Source: Dyadobacter fanqingshengii
GTDB lineage: Bacteria; Bacteroidota; Bacteroidia; Cytophagales; Spirosomataceae
Reading direction: 5' to 3'
DNA: 64,000 nt
NCBI RefSeq assembly: GCF_023822005.2
Contig: NZ_CP098806.1
Span: 1,116,001-1,180,000 of the forward strand
Shown here: piece after piece, positions 51,017-59,626 of the stretch
Position numbering within the stretch: the first letter of the stretch is position 1
Layout: every line of letters begins with the position of its first letter
Program-made: the position numbers and the translations under genes
Notes under the pieces: model-generated
Database searches by the model: none
Told to the model about the DNA's origin: nothing
What the model saw: only the letters and a program-made list of their open reading frames with translations

Positions 51017-52849
51017 TTATTGGGGGATCGAGGTTAATGCCGGAACGTTGTTCTGGAAGCCATTGTAGCCCTTGTTCTGGTTGATCCTTCCCTGCACATT
51101 ACCATCGATAGCCGACTGAGGAACCGGCCATAGCACGTGATACGGGCTCATCGTATATTCATCCGCGTGACGCGTTTTTACGCCTTTGTTATAAAAGTCA
51201 CTTTTCTCCATAACACGATCATAAAAATAATTGCTTTCCGAGAAGCTTTCCATGTTGTAAGTCTTACCATTAGGCGCAGGCCTGCCTGTCATAGCGAAAA
51301 TGTACGCGACGCGGGTCAGTTCGGTTTTACGGGGTTCTTCGAAATACAATTCCCTTGCACGCTCGTCGAGAACCGTTCCAATGTTCACTTTGGCGGGAGC
51401 AAGCGGGCTGCAATTGGCACGCGTACGCACGGCATTGATGTCTGCTGCTGCTTTAACCAAGTCACCTTTCCAGGCATAAGCTTCGGCCCTTAGCAGGTAA
51501 GTTTCGGCCAGACGGAACACGTACCAGTCCGTATTTCCACCTTGCGGCTGGATACGCTGCGGATCTTCGATGAAGAGTTTGTAATTCGGCCAGTCGAACC
51601 AGCACCGGATCGTATCAATGGTCAGCAAAGCTCCCGCAGCGTTGCGGAGTTGCAGATTTTTGCCATAATAAGGATCATTGGCTTTAATGGCCGGATTGTT
51701 GTAAACAATGTCCTCCATGCGCGTCCAGTTGCCCGGCGCGTGGCGCAGATCTTTTTTATCGTCCCAGACCCCTTCCTGCGAATAATAAGTCGGGCGAACG
51801 CGTCCGATTCCGCGGCCAAGTGTCGTGATCTGGTCGATTTCAATACCGTAAGTATCAATGGTTCCCCTGTTACCGGCTGGCGTATTAATGTTGTTATGCC
51901 AAAACGGAACGGTGTTTCGCATGAGTTGGATGCCGTCTGGCATATTTCCATCAATGTTAAGGCGGTCAATAACCAGCATCAATCCCTCCGTGTTAGCTCC
52001 TAATGCCTTGTTTGCAGGTCTGTGTAAGTCCCAGATCACATTGCGGTTAGCTTTGCTGGCATCCACCCCGAATCGGGTTGTCATGAGCTTGTGCGTTCCG
52101 CCATCGATCACATTGCTCGCCGATTTAATAGCATCGTCAAATAAGCCCAATGCCAGGTTGACTTTTGTAAGCAAATGACTCACAGATCCTTTGTTAACAG
52201 TTCCTTTGTCCGTCACAGCAGGCACCCATTGTTCAGCAAATTCCAGGTCAACCTTCATTTTTTGTAAAATCACCTCGCGCTTGGTAGATTGAAAATCGAG
52301 CTTCGGGCCAATTACTTCGTCCAGGATCAAAGGAACATCGCCGAATTGCTGCGTAAGCCGGTAATAACGCGCCGCCCGGTGAAAGTATGCGGCTCCAAGA
52401 ATCTCGTTTTTTTCCTGCTCATTTTTGTAAGTGGGCTGATCAATGCGTGAAATGGCCACATTGGCATATTTTATGCCCTTGAAACCTTCGAGCCAATACC
52501 AGCCGATCTTGTTATAATCCCCGCTGTTCAGCTGCGCATCGGGCGTAATCAGCAAATTCAGGTTTTGCGCGGGCCCTGATTTATCCGTTGTTCCTTCAAC
52601 GGCAATGTCTGAAAAAATCGATTCGGTCACCATCGGAGGCGCATCGCCATACCATTCAAGGCGCATATTGCGCTCGCAGGCCACCAATGTTGCCCGCAAA
52701 CCCGCGGGATCATTGAATGTAACGTCCGGGTTGTAAAATGAGAGCGGCTCGGGCGCCAGCCAGTCTTTCTGGCAGCCTGCCATTGTAATGCATCCTGCTA
52801 TCAGTGCAGGGGCAAATATTTGTTTTGATCTTTTATATATCGTATTCAT
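51017..52849 (-). CDS. SusD/RagB-family outer-membrane lipoprotein
   Basis: This 610-residue protein has a signal peptide with lipobox ITMAGCQKDW (lipid Cys near residue 26) and the SusD opening LAPEPLSFYNPDVTFNDPAG. TPR helices and the conserved AYFHRAARYYRLTQQFGDVP and LILDEV blocks follow. The C-terminal region has VFRLAETYLLRAEAYAWKGD, DINAVRTRANCSPLAPAKVN and LDERARELYFEEPRKTELTR. It binds a nutrient, normally a glycan, at the outer surface for the SusC gene 24 bases upstream. Neither neighbour is a glycoside hydrolase, so the ligand cannot be guessed. It is followed by an intrinsic terminator. Confidence 0.95.
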   Translation of the reverse strand: MNTIYKRSKQIFAPALIAGCITMAGCQKDWLAPEPLSFYNPDVTFNDPAGLRATLVACERNMRLEWYGDAPPMVTESIFSDIAVEGTTDKSGPAQNLNLLITPDAQLNSGDYNKIGWYWLEGFKGIKYANVAISRIDQPTYKNEQEKNEILGAAYFHRAARYYRLTQQFGDVPLILDEVIGPKLDFQSTKREVILQKMKVDLEFAEQWVPAVTDKGTVNKGSVSHLLTKVNLALGLFDDAIKSASNVIDGGTHKLMTTRFGVDASKANRNVIWDLHRPANKALGANTEGLMLVIDRLNIDGNMPDGIQLMRNTVPFWHNNINTPAGNRGTIDTYGIEIDQITTLGRGIGRVRPTYYSQEGVWDDKKDLRHAPGNWTRMEDIVYNNPAIKANDPYYGKNLQLRNAAGALLTIDTIRCWFDWPNYKLFIEDPQRIQPQGGNTDWYVFRLAETYLLRAEAYAWKGDLVKAAADINAVRTRANCSPLAPAKVNIGTVLDERARELYFEEPRKTELTRVAYIFAMTGRPAPNGKTYNMESFSESNYFYDRVMEKSDFYNKGVKTRHADEYTMSPYHVLWPVPQSAIDGNVQGRINQNKGYNGFQNNVPALTSIPQ

Positions 52850-52873
52850 TTGGTCGATTTTTGGAAGAGAATA

Positions 52874-55800
52874 TTACAGGGTTATATCCAGGCCCAATGT
52901 GAAAATGCGCGGACTCGGCACGGAAACATCCAGGTTCGTGTTGTTGTCATTATTCGTTCCGTTCTCAGGATCCCAGAAATCCCAGCCAGATATATAGCCC
53001 AGGTTCCGCACGTTTCCGTAGATCCGCAGATTTTGAACGTTGATTTTGTCCACAATCCTTTTTGGAATGGTATAAGCCAATGCTATGCTTTCAAAACGCA
53101 GGAAGGATTTGGTACGGTAAACGGCGTAACCGGTTGCCGATCCTTCACTTGAATACAGGCGCGCCCATTCATTATTCCGGTTTTCAGCGGTCCAGTATGG
53201 AAATACGTAGGAACTCGAACGGTCTGGGAAGCCCGGCCGGTTTTTCATTTGGTTGAACTCACCTTTTTGTCCCAAATAGGAATACATCATGAATGACGCA
53301 TCGAAGTTTTTAAAGAACTTGAACTCATTACGGAATGTGATTCTGGCCCTTGGCGATTTATAACCCTGGAAAACTTTGTCATCATTGGTGTATTTTCCAT
53401 CATTATTCACGTCAAGAATCTTGTGATCTCCCGGTTTTACGCCGTATTTGGCCGCTGCATCCGCTTCTTCACTCTGCCACACACCCAGCACTTTGTAGTT
53501 CCAAAGCTCATCCACCGCATGTCCGATAAACCACCTGTTTGTTATGTCATCAGCCTCTTTTTGTCCAATCACATTTCCGGAAGCATCTTTCACATCAACC
53601 ATATTTCCATACAGCTTCGCGATCTTGTTCCGGTTCATTTGAATGTTCAGTGTGGAACGCCAGCTGAAATTTTCGCGCTTCATGTTGTTTGAGTTCAGGC
53701 TCAGTTCCAAGCCTTTGTTATCCACCTGACCCAAGTTATCCAGCACGAAATCGAAGCCAAGCACGTTCGGCAATGCCCTTTTTACCAGCAGATCTTTTGT
53801 TTGGGATTTGTAAAGTTCAAGGCTACCGTCGATGATCGTGTTGAAGAGTGAGAAGTCCAGACCCAAGTTAAGTGAGTTGGTGCGTTCCCATTTCAGGTTC
53901 GGGTTCTGCATTCTGTCTACATAAAGCTGGCTGGTTTGATATACCGTTCCCCCTGAGTTCACGTGCAGATATTTGCCGGTTGCAAGATTGGATAAAGCGT
54001 CATAGCGGCCAATGTCCCGGTTTCCGTTGCTTCCGTAGGATACCCTTAATTTACCATAATTCAGCCAGCCAACTTTGAAGAAAGGTTCATCCGTAAATAC
54101 CCATCCCAATGCAGCTGACGAGAAAAGGGCCCTTGGATTTTTTTGTCCGAATGCGGAGTAACCATCCCTTCTCGTGGAAAGCGTCACCATATAACGGTCT
54201 TTGAATGAGTAGAATAGACGCGCCATTAATGCATCGGCCGTGCTCGTCTCATCATTGCTCCACATGATCGGCGCGCTTCCGCCGCCAATGTTGTGGTAAC
54301 CCAAAACATCCGTTGGCTGGAAACCTTTGTTAGACGTGCTGTCGTCCCACCTTCTGAAACGTTCAGCATTCGCAAGCAGCGTCACATCAATGTTGTGTTT
54401 TTCAGCAATGGTTTTGTTCCATTTCAGGATGTTATCGATTTGCCAGTTAATGGTTTTTGTGTTCCGTCGCGATGCGCGTCCGCCTTCCGCCGCCCATTCC
54501 GCATGTTTGGAAGATTCAGCATTATACCGGTGGTAGAATTCAAATCTTGGCGTAAAATTGGCTTGGTAAGTAATGCCGAACGGCAAGCCGACTTTGGCAA
54601 AAATCACATTGTTAATGGTCGTAGAACCTTTGTCGCGGTCAGTGAAGCTGGGCGCGTAATAAGGGTGGTTACCACCACTGGCTTCCTCGTTCGGTCTCCA
54701 TTTGTAAGTCCCGTCCGGGTTAAATTCCGATCCCCAGGGCGACAGGTTGGGAGCGAGGTTATAATCAACAGGCACCTGGCTTTCATCACGGTCGGCAAAT
54801 TGGGTGTTGATACCTACGGTCAAAAACTTGTTTACTTTTCCTTCCAGATTGACACGTGCGCGCACTGTGCTGTATTTATCACCTACCAAAATCCCCTCGT
54901 TACTCAGATAACCCAATGACATATAGTACGATACCTTGTCATTTTTACCCGAAAGACTGACCGTATGATCCTGGCGCAAAGCTTTTTGATAAATCTTGCT
55001 ATACCAGTCCACACTGCGGCCCTCTTTGTAATTTTGTATTTCAACAGACTGTAAACCAAGTCTTTGCAGCCAAACTGTTGTAGGGTCTCCTGCCGAGCCG
55101 TCGAATGCCAGCCATTGATCCAATGTTACGTCTGATGGAAGATTATTAGGATTGGTAAAACGGCTTGGCTGGGCGGCAGCATTAATGTTGCGCATTACCT
55201 CACCACGCCAGGTTAAGAAACCATCCGGGCTTAGCACGTCCTGATTTTTGGCCACTTCTGCAAATCCAACGTTGGTGTTCACATTGATGATCGTTTTGCC
55301 TTCTTTTCCTTTTTTTGTGGTTACAAGGACAACCCCGCTGGCCGCTTTCGCACCAAACACCGCTGCCGAACTCGCGTCTTTCAACACGTCCACCGTTTCA
55401 ATATCATTGGGGTTAATGTCTTCCAAACCACCATAATAAATTGCTCCGTCCAGGACGACAAGCGGTGACGTTCCCGCAGTGAGCGAGTTGGTTCCGCGCA
55501 CACCCACATTACCACCGCCTTTCGCAGATGCTGAGAATCCCACATTCATACCCGGAATGTTCCCTCTCAAAACGTCCTGCACAGACTGCGGATTTTCATT
55601 TTCGAGCTTCGTGGCGCTGATCTGGGAAACGGCGCCGGTGAGGTCACGTTTCTTCTGCGTACCATAACCCACCACGACCACTTCTTCAAGCGTTTTTTGA
55701 TCGGTCGATAAGGTAATGTCGACAACGCTGGCGTTTCCAACTTCTTTTTCCTGCGTGAGATAACCGACCGCTGAAAAAACCAGGACCGAGCTGTTTTCGG

Positions 55801-56059
55801 GCACATTGATCTGGTATTTCCCGTCTACGTCGGTCGTAGTGCCATTTGTTGTGCCTTTAACCACAACGGTTACGCCCGGAATGGGCGAGTTGTCTTCTTT
55901 AGACAAAATCCTTCCGGAAATTGGCTTGTCGATGGTGTGATGGGAACCGCTTTTGCGGTTTTTTGGCACAGGGTTGGCCATTGCAGGGGGCAGCAGCAGC
56001 GCTAGCAGCATACTTCCCGTCACCATAGGTCGAAGGAATAACGTATATCCTTTTCTCAT
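52874..56059 (-). CDS. SusC/RagA TonB-dependent transporter
   Basis: This 1061-residue receptor begins with a signal peptide (MRKGYTLFLRPMVTGSMLLA onward), then a CarboxypepD_reg domain (ISGRILSKEDNSPIPGVTVV), the plug EVVVVGYGTQKKRDLTGAVS with LRGNIPGM, and a barrel ending RIFTLGLDITL. Unlike the other SusC in this window it lacks an STN domain, so it is not under FecR-type control. It forms an operon with SusD. The upstream 190 bases contain the terminator of the previous gene and presumably the promoter. Confidence 0.95.
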   Translation of the reverse strand: MRKGYTLFLRPMVTGSMLLALLLPPAMANPVPKNRKSGSHHTIDKPISGRILSKEDNSPIPGVTVVVKGTTNGTTTDVDGKYQINVPENSSVLVFSAVGYLTQEKEVGNASVVDITLSTDQKTLEEVVVVGYGTQKKRDLTGAVSQISATKLENENPQSVQDVLRGNIPGMNVGFSASAKGGGNVGVRGTNSLTAGTSPLVVLDGAIYYGGLEDINPNDIETVDVLKDASSAAVFGAKAASGVVLVTTKKGKEGKTIINVNTNVGFAEVAKNQDVLSPDGFLTWRGEVMRNINAAAQPSRFTNPNNLPSDVTLDQWLAFDGSAGDPTTVWLQRLGLQSVEIQNYKEGRSVDWYSKIYQKALRQDHTVSLSGKNDKVSYYMSLGYLSNEGILVGDKYSTVRARVNLEGKVNKFLTVGINTQFADRDESQVPVDYNLAPNLSPWGSEFNPDGTYKWRPNEEASGGNHPYYAPSFTDRDKGSTTINNVIFAKVGLPFGITYQANFTPRFEFYHRYNAESSKHAEWAAEGGRASRRNTKTINWQIDNILKWNKTIAEKHNIDVTLLANAERFRRWDDSTSNKGFQPTDVLGYHNIGGGSAPIMWSNDETSTADALMARLFYSFKDRYMVTLSTRRDGYSAFGQKNPRALFSSAALGWVFTDEPFFKVGWLNYGKLRVSYGSNGNRDIGRYDALSNLATGKYLHVNSGGTVYQTSQLYVDRMQNPNLKWERTNSLNLGLDFSLFNTIIDGSLELYKSQTKDLLVKRALPNVLGFDFVLDNLGQVDNKGLELSLNSNNMKRENFSWRSTLNIQMNRNKIAKLYGNMVDVKDASGNVIGQKEADDITNRWFIGHAVDELWNYKVLGVWQSEEADAAAKYGVKPGDHKILDVNNDGKYTNDDKVFQGYKSPRARITFRNEFKFFKNFDASFMMYSYLGQKGEFNQMKNRPGFPDRSSSYVFPYWTAENRNNEWARLYSSEGSATGYAVYRTKSFLRFESIALAYTIPKRIVDKINVQNLRIYGNVRNLGYISGWDFWDPENGTNNDNNTNLDVSVPSPRIFTLGLDITL

Positions 56060-56194
56060 TTGTTTGGGTTAGGAATGTTTCACATCAGCTCGCCGTTCGG
56101 CTTCGCTATATCAATATTTCCAGACGAAATGAGAAAATTCTACCCCTACAACGCAATTGAAATAAGTAGAACACTGGTGATTTATCACAAAAAA

Positions 56195-56227
56195 AACACC
56201 AGCCTGAGACGAGCTCTGACCAGTGTT
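56195..56227 (-). terminator. Intrinsic terminator after small secreted protein gene
   Basis: On the minus strand AACACTGGTCAGAG pairs with CTCAGGCTGGTGTT, 13 of 14 positions (three G-U wobbles, one mismatch) around a five-base loop, followed by eight T. It lies 25 bases after the stop of the gene at 56252 and separates it from the SusC promoter. Confidence 0.85.
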
Positions 56228-56251
56228 TCCACGTTGAATATTTTTATTCGA

Positions 56252-56626
56252 TTAGTTTTTGGCTTCCTTAACTGCTGTTATCGGAAATTCACCGTCTTGT
56301 GAAACGATCGTGCCTTTCAGCGACTCGCCTTCCTGAACCAATGTGACATTCAGTAAGCCACCCTGGAAATCGAGTTTGAAGGTTACCTTTCCCTGGTCAA
56401 CCACAAGTTCTTTCATTTCCATTTTTTCTGTGGACCCAAGGGTGCCGCTTAGCTTACCGTCCTTTTCTTCAAAAGTCATTACGCCGGTTTCGTATTCAGG
56501 CGGAACGTTTGAAACAGTATATTTCCAGTTTCCTACAAGGTCATTGGCCTTCAAAAACCCGTGCGCTTGCACTGAAAACATGCTGATAGCAAAAATTGCC
56601 AGGAATAAATACTTCATTTTCATCAT
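56252..56626 (-). CDS. Small secreted beta-barrel-like protein, function unknown
   Basis: This 124-residue protein has a signal peptide (MMKMKYLFLAIFAISMFSVQ, then AHG) and a mature part of repeated beta strands: NDLVGNWKYTVSNVPPEYET, GVMTFEEKDGKLSGTLGS, VTFKLDFQGGLLNVTLVQEG and LKGTIVSQDGEFPITAV. The strand pattern with alternating GKL and SLKG turns resembles small lipocalin/calycin-like proteins (LVGNW opening). No catalytic residues stand out. It is monocistronic: a -7-like TAAATTTG lies upstream and a strong terminator follows. The periplasmic role is unknown. Confidence 0.75.
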   Translation of the reverse strand: MMKMKYLFLAIFAISMFSVQAHGFLKANDLVGNWKYTVSNVPPEYETGVMTFEEKDGKLSGTLGSTEKMEMKELVVDQGKVTFKLDFQGGLLNVTLVQEGESLKGTIVSQDGEFPITAVKEAKN

Positions 56627-56658
56627 TGGAATTAGGATTAAGTTGTTTTACATGACTA

Positions 56659-56689
56659 AATGCAGCTATATCTGCATTCCTCAAATTTA
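56659..56689 (-). promoter_or_regulatory. Putative promoter with inverted repeat over the start site
   Basis: On the minus strand TAAATTTG (56689 to 56682) fits the -7 box. Immediately downstream AATGCAG (56659-56665) and CTGCATT (56672-56678) form a perfect 7-base inverted repeat with a six-base gap, where transcription should begin. It is an operator candidate or a 5' hairpin. Confidence 0.45.
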
Positions 56690-56779
56690 GGAAATCAATC
56701 CATAATCCTTCTATCTATTGTTATATATTCCACCGAAATATCACTGATCGAAAGCGAGTCGCCAGCGGTTACATTTCAG

Positions 56780-57844
56780 CTATTTTGCAAATGCCTCATT
56801 GATCAGCGATTGCATGAAATCTGTCGCCTTTCCGGGTTTCAAGCCAACGGCATTTTGCCCCGACCAGAAAATACTGAGATCCGTTCTTCCCTGCGCCTGC
56901 GCCGCCTCGCGCAAAGGCCCCATAAAGCGGGACTGCAAGGGGAATGGCAGCACTTCGGTTTCGTAGCTTACTTCTTCCGATATCCTGTTCCGGATCATCC
57001 TGCCCATTCTGCCGGTCAGTGATTTAGAGAGTACCGTATACCGGGCTTCGTCAGACAAAAGCATTTCCCGGTGCTTGGGTGTGGCACTGGATTCTTCGGT
57101 TACCAGAAACGCAGTGCCGAGTTGGGCAGCGTCGGCGCCGAGGGTCAGCGCGGCTTTGATACCTAAGCCATCCCTGATGCCGCCCGCTGCGATAATCGGT
57201 GTTTTGATTTTTGCTTTCAATTGCTGAACGAGCGTAAATGTGCCGGTTAATGACTGGTTCGCAGGTTTAAGAAACGACGGCCTGTGCCCGCCTGCCTCAA
57301 ATCCAGACGCGACAATGGCGTCTACTCCTGCTTCTTCCAGTGCCAGGCCCTCGTCCAGCGTGGTGGCCGCGCCAACGGTTTTTATGTCGAGTCTGCGTGC
57401 CTCGTCCAGTATTTTTCTGGATGGTATGCCAAATATGAAGCTGAAAACCGCGGGTCGCGCTTCGAAAACCGCTTCCACCTGTCTCTCGAATTTAGAAGGA
57501 ATGTTCTGGTCGACTTCGGGAAGCGGAATGCCGAGCGTATCAAAAAAGGGCTTATAAAGCTGCTTCACTTTTTCCAGCTTTTCGGCAGGATAATCTTTCA
57601 GGCTTTCATCCACGTCCGAAACCCAAAGATTGATATTGTAGGGCTGGTTTGTTCTGGACTTAATGTCCTTATCCGCTGTCAAAATTTGCTCGGGAGTTAA
57701 GGTATATGCACCATAGCTGCCCAGGCCACCTGCATTGGATACGGCCGCCAGAAGCTCGGAAGTTGAAAAACCTCCGCCCATCGGGCCTTGCAGGATCGGA
57801 TACCTGATTCCCAGGAGTTTTGTTATTCGAGTTTGATTTTCCAT
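56780..57844 (-). CDS. Nitronate monooxygenase family flavoenzyme
   Basis: This 354-residue TIM-barrel flavoprotein matches the nitronate monooxygenase/2-nitropropane dioxygenase family. FMN-binding blocks are IRYPILQGPMGGGFSTSELL, AAVSNAGGLGSYGAYTLTPE, DAIVASGFEAGGHRPSF and IIAAGGIRDGLGIKAALTLG followed by ADAAQLGTAFL. The HRPS stretch contains the catalytic His of the family. It oxidises nitronates such as propionate 3-nitronate, or acts as an enoyl reductase-like enzyme. It is the last gene of a three-gene unit (34 bases after the SDR gene) controlled from the CRP-type palindrome upstream. Confidence 0.88.
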   Translation of the reverse strand: MENQTRITKLLGIRYPILQGPMGGGFSTSELLAAVSNAGGLGSYGAYTLTPEQILTADKDIKSRTNQPYNINLWVSDVDESLKDYPAEKLEKVKQLYKPFFDTLGIPLPEVDQNIPSKFERQVEAVFEARPAVFSFIFGIPSRKILDEARRLDIKTVGAATTLDEGLALEEAGVDAIVASGFEAGGHRPSFLKPANQSLTGTFTLVQQLKAKIKTPIIAAGGIRDGLGIKAALTLGADAAQLGTAFLVTEESSATPKHREMLLSDEARYTVLSKSLTGRMGRMIRNRISEEVSYETEVLPFPLQSRFMGPLREAAQAQGRTDLSIFWSGQNAVGLKPGKATDFMQSLINEAFAK

Positions 57845-57878
57845 GTTTTCTGCCGCTTCATATTTTTCACTTGCTTAC

Positions 57879-58625
57879 CTAAACCAAATGGTGGCCTGCA
57901 ACGTGGCCGCCGTCAAGATTAATGATTTCTCCTGTAACGAAATTGCTTCCGGCCAGGTAAAGCGCCAACTCCGCTACATCATTTGTCTCTCCGATGCGAT
58001 TTACCAGATGCAGCCCCGCCATACTGTCCGCGTCGCTGATGCCGTTTTTAGCTTGCAACGGGCTTCTGATGATACCCGGCGATATTCCGTTCACCCGAAT
58101 ATTATGTTTGCCAAATTCTGTTGCAAGTTGTCTGGTCAATGCATGAATTCCAGCTTTGCTGACAACGGGCGCAGTGGCAGGAAATCCGCCAATGGCATGA
58201 TCAACTAGTACAGTTCCGATGTTGATAATCGAGCCCTCTCCCTGTTTCAGCATTTGCGCAATGGCAGCCTGGCTTGTAAAGAAAGTGCCTTTCAGGTTAA
58301 TGTCCAGAAAACGGTCCAGATAATTTTCATCGACTTCCATAAATGGCTTTGCTTCAAAAATCCCTGCATTATTGACCAGCACATCCACTGCTCCAAAGCG
58401 CGCTAATGCAGTTTCAACAAGCAACTGACCGGTTTCCGGATTGCTGATGTCTCCCGTAACCTTGGCCAGTCTGTCGTGATTGCCGAGCTCCTGAAATGTT
58501 TTGTTCAAATTTACTTCGCTTGCGGCGTTGATGACCACATTATGGCCACGTTCCAGAAACAATGTGGCAACGGCTTTGCCTATGCCGGTCGACGCACCGG
58601 TTACAATGATGGTTTGCTTTTTCAT
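57879..58625 (-). CDS. Short-chain dehydrogenase/reductase family protein lacking the catalytic Tyr
   Basis: This 248-residue SDR has the cofactor motif TGASTGIGKAVA (residues 9-20), NNAG (85-88) and LDIN (107-110). The active-site Y-x-x-x-K reads P153-V-V-S-K157: the Lys is there but the Tyr is Pro. The usual Ser region reads INIGTVL, with Thr138 near the Ser position. The DNA is unambiguous (GCG CCC GTT GTC AGC AAA). The C-terminus, ITGEIINLDGGHVAGHH, is normal. It should bind NAD(P) but may not be a classical dehydrogenase. It sits between tautomerase (12-base gap) and nitronate monooxygenase genes. Confidence 0.88.
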   Translation of the reverse strand: MKKQTIIVTGASTGIGKAVATLFLERGHNVVINAASEVNLNKTFQELGNHDRLAKVTGDISNPETGQLLVETALARFGAVDVLVNNAGIFEAKPFMEVDENYLDRFLDINLKGTFFTSQAAIAQMLKQGEGSIINIGTVLVDHAIGGFPATAPVVSKAGIHALTRQLATEFGKHNIRVNGISPGIIRSPLQAKNGISDADSMAGLHLVNRIGETNDVAELALYLAGSNFVTGEIINLDGGHVAGHHLV

Positions 58626-58637
58626 GATCTTCGAATT

Positions 58638-58865
58638 TTAATTGTTTTTACTTTTGGTAGCAGTAATTCCTCTCTCACGAAGGACGGATACTTGTTCGCC
58701 GGCATGGCCCCAGTCGTCCAGGTCAATTTCCTGGATTACCACGAAAGTCAGGTTAGGATCTTTGTCCAAAACATCGGAAAGCAGATTGGTAACCCCGGCA
58801 ATCAGGGCTTGTTTTTGTTCGCGGGAAACGCCTTCGCGGGTCAGCTCAATTTTTACGTATGGCAT
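58638..58865 (-). CDS. 4-oxalocrotonate tautomerase-like protein
   Basis: From the ATG at 58865 this encodes 75 residues starting M-P-Y-V-K-I-E-L. Pro2 becomes the N-terminal catalytic base once Met is removed, the hallmark of the tautomerase superfamily. A helix (SREQKQALIAGVTNLLSDVL) and FVVIQEIDLDDWGHAGEQVS complete the beta-alpha-beta unit. The upstream in-frame ATG at 58889 would bury the Pro and is rejected. It is the first gene of a tautomerase-SDR-flavoenzyme operon, 72 bases downstream of a CRP-type palindrome. It isomerises a keto-enol substrate, perhaps one shared with the two enzymes behind it. Confidence 0.88.
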   Translation of the reverse strand: MPYVKIELTREGVSREQKQALIAGVTNLLSDVLDKDPNLTFVVIQEIDLDDWGHAGEQVSVLRERGITATKSKNN

Positions 58866-58936
58866 GGTCTTTAATGTTTGTGTTATCAATAATTAATCTT
58901 CTGATAACACAAAGTAAGACATCCAGAATGAGCACA

Positions 58937-58960
58937 TTACGTGACCTAGATCACATAATG
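58937..58960 (-). promoter_or_regulatory. CRP/FNR-type palindromic operator
   Basis: Half-sites ATTACGTGACCT and AGATCACATAAT are inverted repeats with 10 of 12 matching bases, and the core is GTGA-N6-TCAC, the spacing of CRP-family sites. It lies between the Crp/Fnr gene and the tautomerase gene, about 72 bases before the tautomerase start, where an activator would bind. Binding by the adjacent regulator is inferred. Confidence 0.75.
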
Positions 58961-58966
58961 CATATA

Positions 58967-59545
58967 CTATCTGTGATTGTTGTAAAGGCGGCTGAGCGTT
59001 TCTCTGGAGACGCCGAGATAAGCGGCAATGAGATGCTTCGGGACTAGGTTGTAAAGCTGCGGGTACAAGGCTAGCAGTTCCTCGTAACGGGCTTTGGTAT
59101 CATTGTTCATGAAAGAAAGCAGGCGTCTTTGCGATGCCACATAACCCCTGTTTGTGCGCCACCGGAAGAAATGTTCTAACGGATGCAGCTCGCTGCAAAG
59201 CCTTTCACGGTCAGCACTGGACAGGCAAAGCACTTCCGCGTTGGCAATGCAATCTACGGTAATGGTGGCATGTGTGTGGTTGTACATGGCGGCATAATCG
59301 GATGTCCACCAGGTGGGCATGGCAAATTGGAGGATGTATGTTTTAATTTCATCGTTGACGAAAAAAGCTTTTAGACAGCCGGAGATCACAAAATATTCGC
59401 AATCCACCGCGCGACCCACATGGACAAGCGTTTCGCCTTTTTTGTATGATTGAGGTTTGAAATGAGAGAAGAAATAGTCAAACTGCTCGTCTGTCAGACT
59501 TGCAGCCTGGGCAATATGGTTTCGTAAAACTTCCTTCGCTTCCAT
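58967..59545 (-). CDS. Crp/Fnr-family transcriptional regulator
   Basis: This 192-residue regulator has an N-terminal cyclic-nucleotide-binding-type beta-roll (FKPQSYKKGETLVHVGRAVD, CEYFVISGCLKAFFVNDEI, TYILQFAMPTWWTSDYAAMY) and a C-terminal winged helix with NLVPKHLIAAYLGVSRETLS, then RLYNNHR. No FNR-type cysteine cluster is seen and the cAMP-contact Arg/Ser pattern is absent, so the effector is unknown, as for most Bacteroidota members. Its 3' end is directly followed by a matching palindrome and the tautomerase operon. It is divergent from the di-heme peroxidase gene across 81 bases. Confidence 0.9.
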   Translation of the reverse strand: MEAKEVLRNHIAQAASLTDEQFDYFFSHFKPQSYKKGETLVHVGRAVDCEYFVISGCLKAFFVNDEIKTYILQFAMPTWWTSDYAAMYNHTHATITVDCIANAEVLCLSSADRERLCSELHPLEHFFRWRTNRGYVASQRRLLSFMNNDTKARYEELLALYPQLYNLVPKHLIAAYLGVSRETLSRLYNNHR

Positions 59546-59626
59546 AGGGTTAATTGGTCTTTTTGCAGATCTGGCTTAAATTTAAATCCAAAAGTATTTT
59601 ATATAATTAAATTGCGTTTTTAAAGC

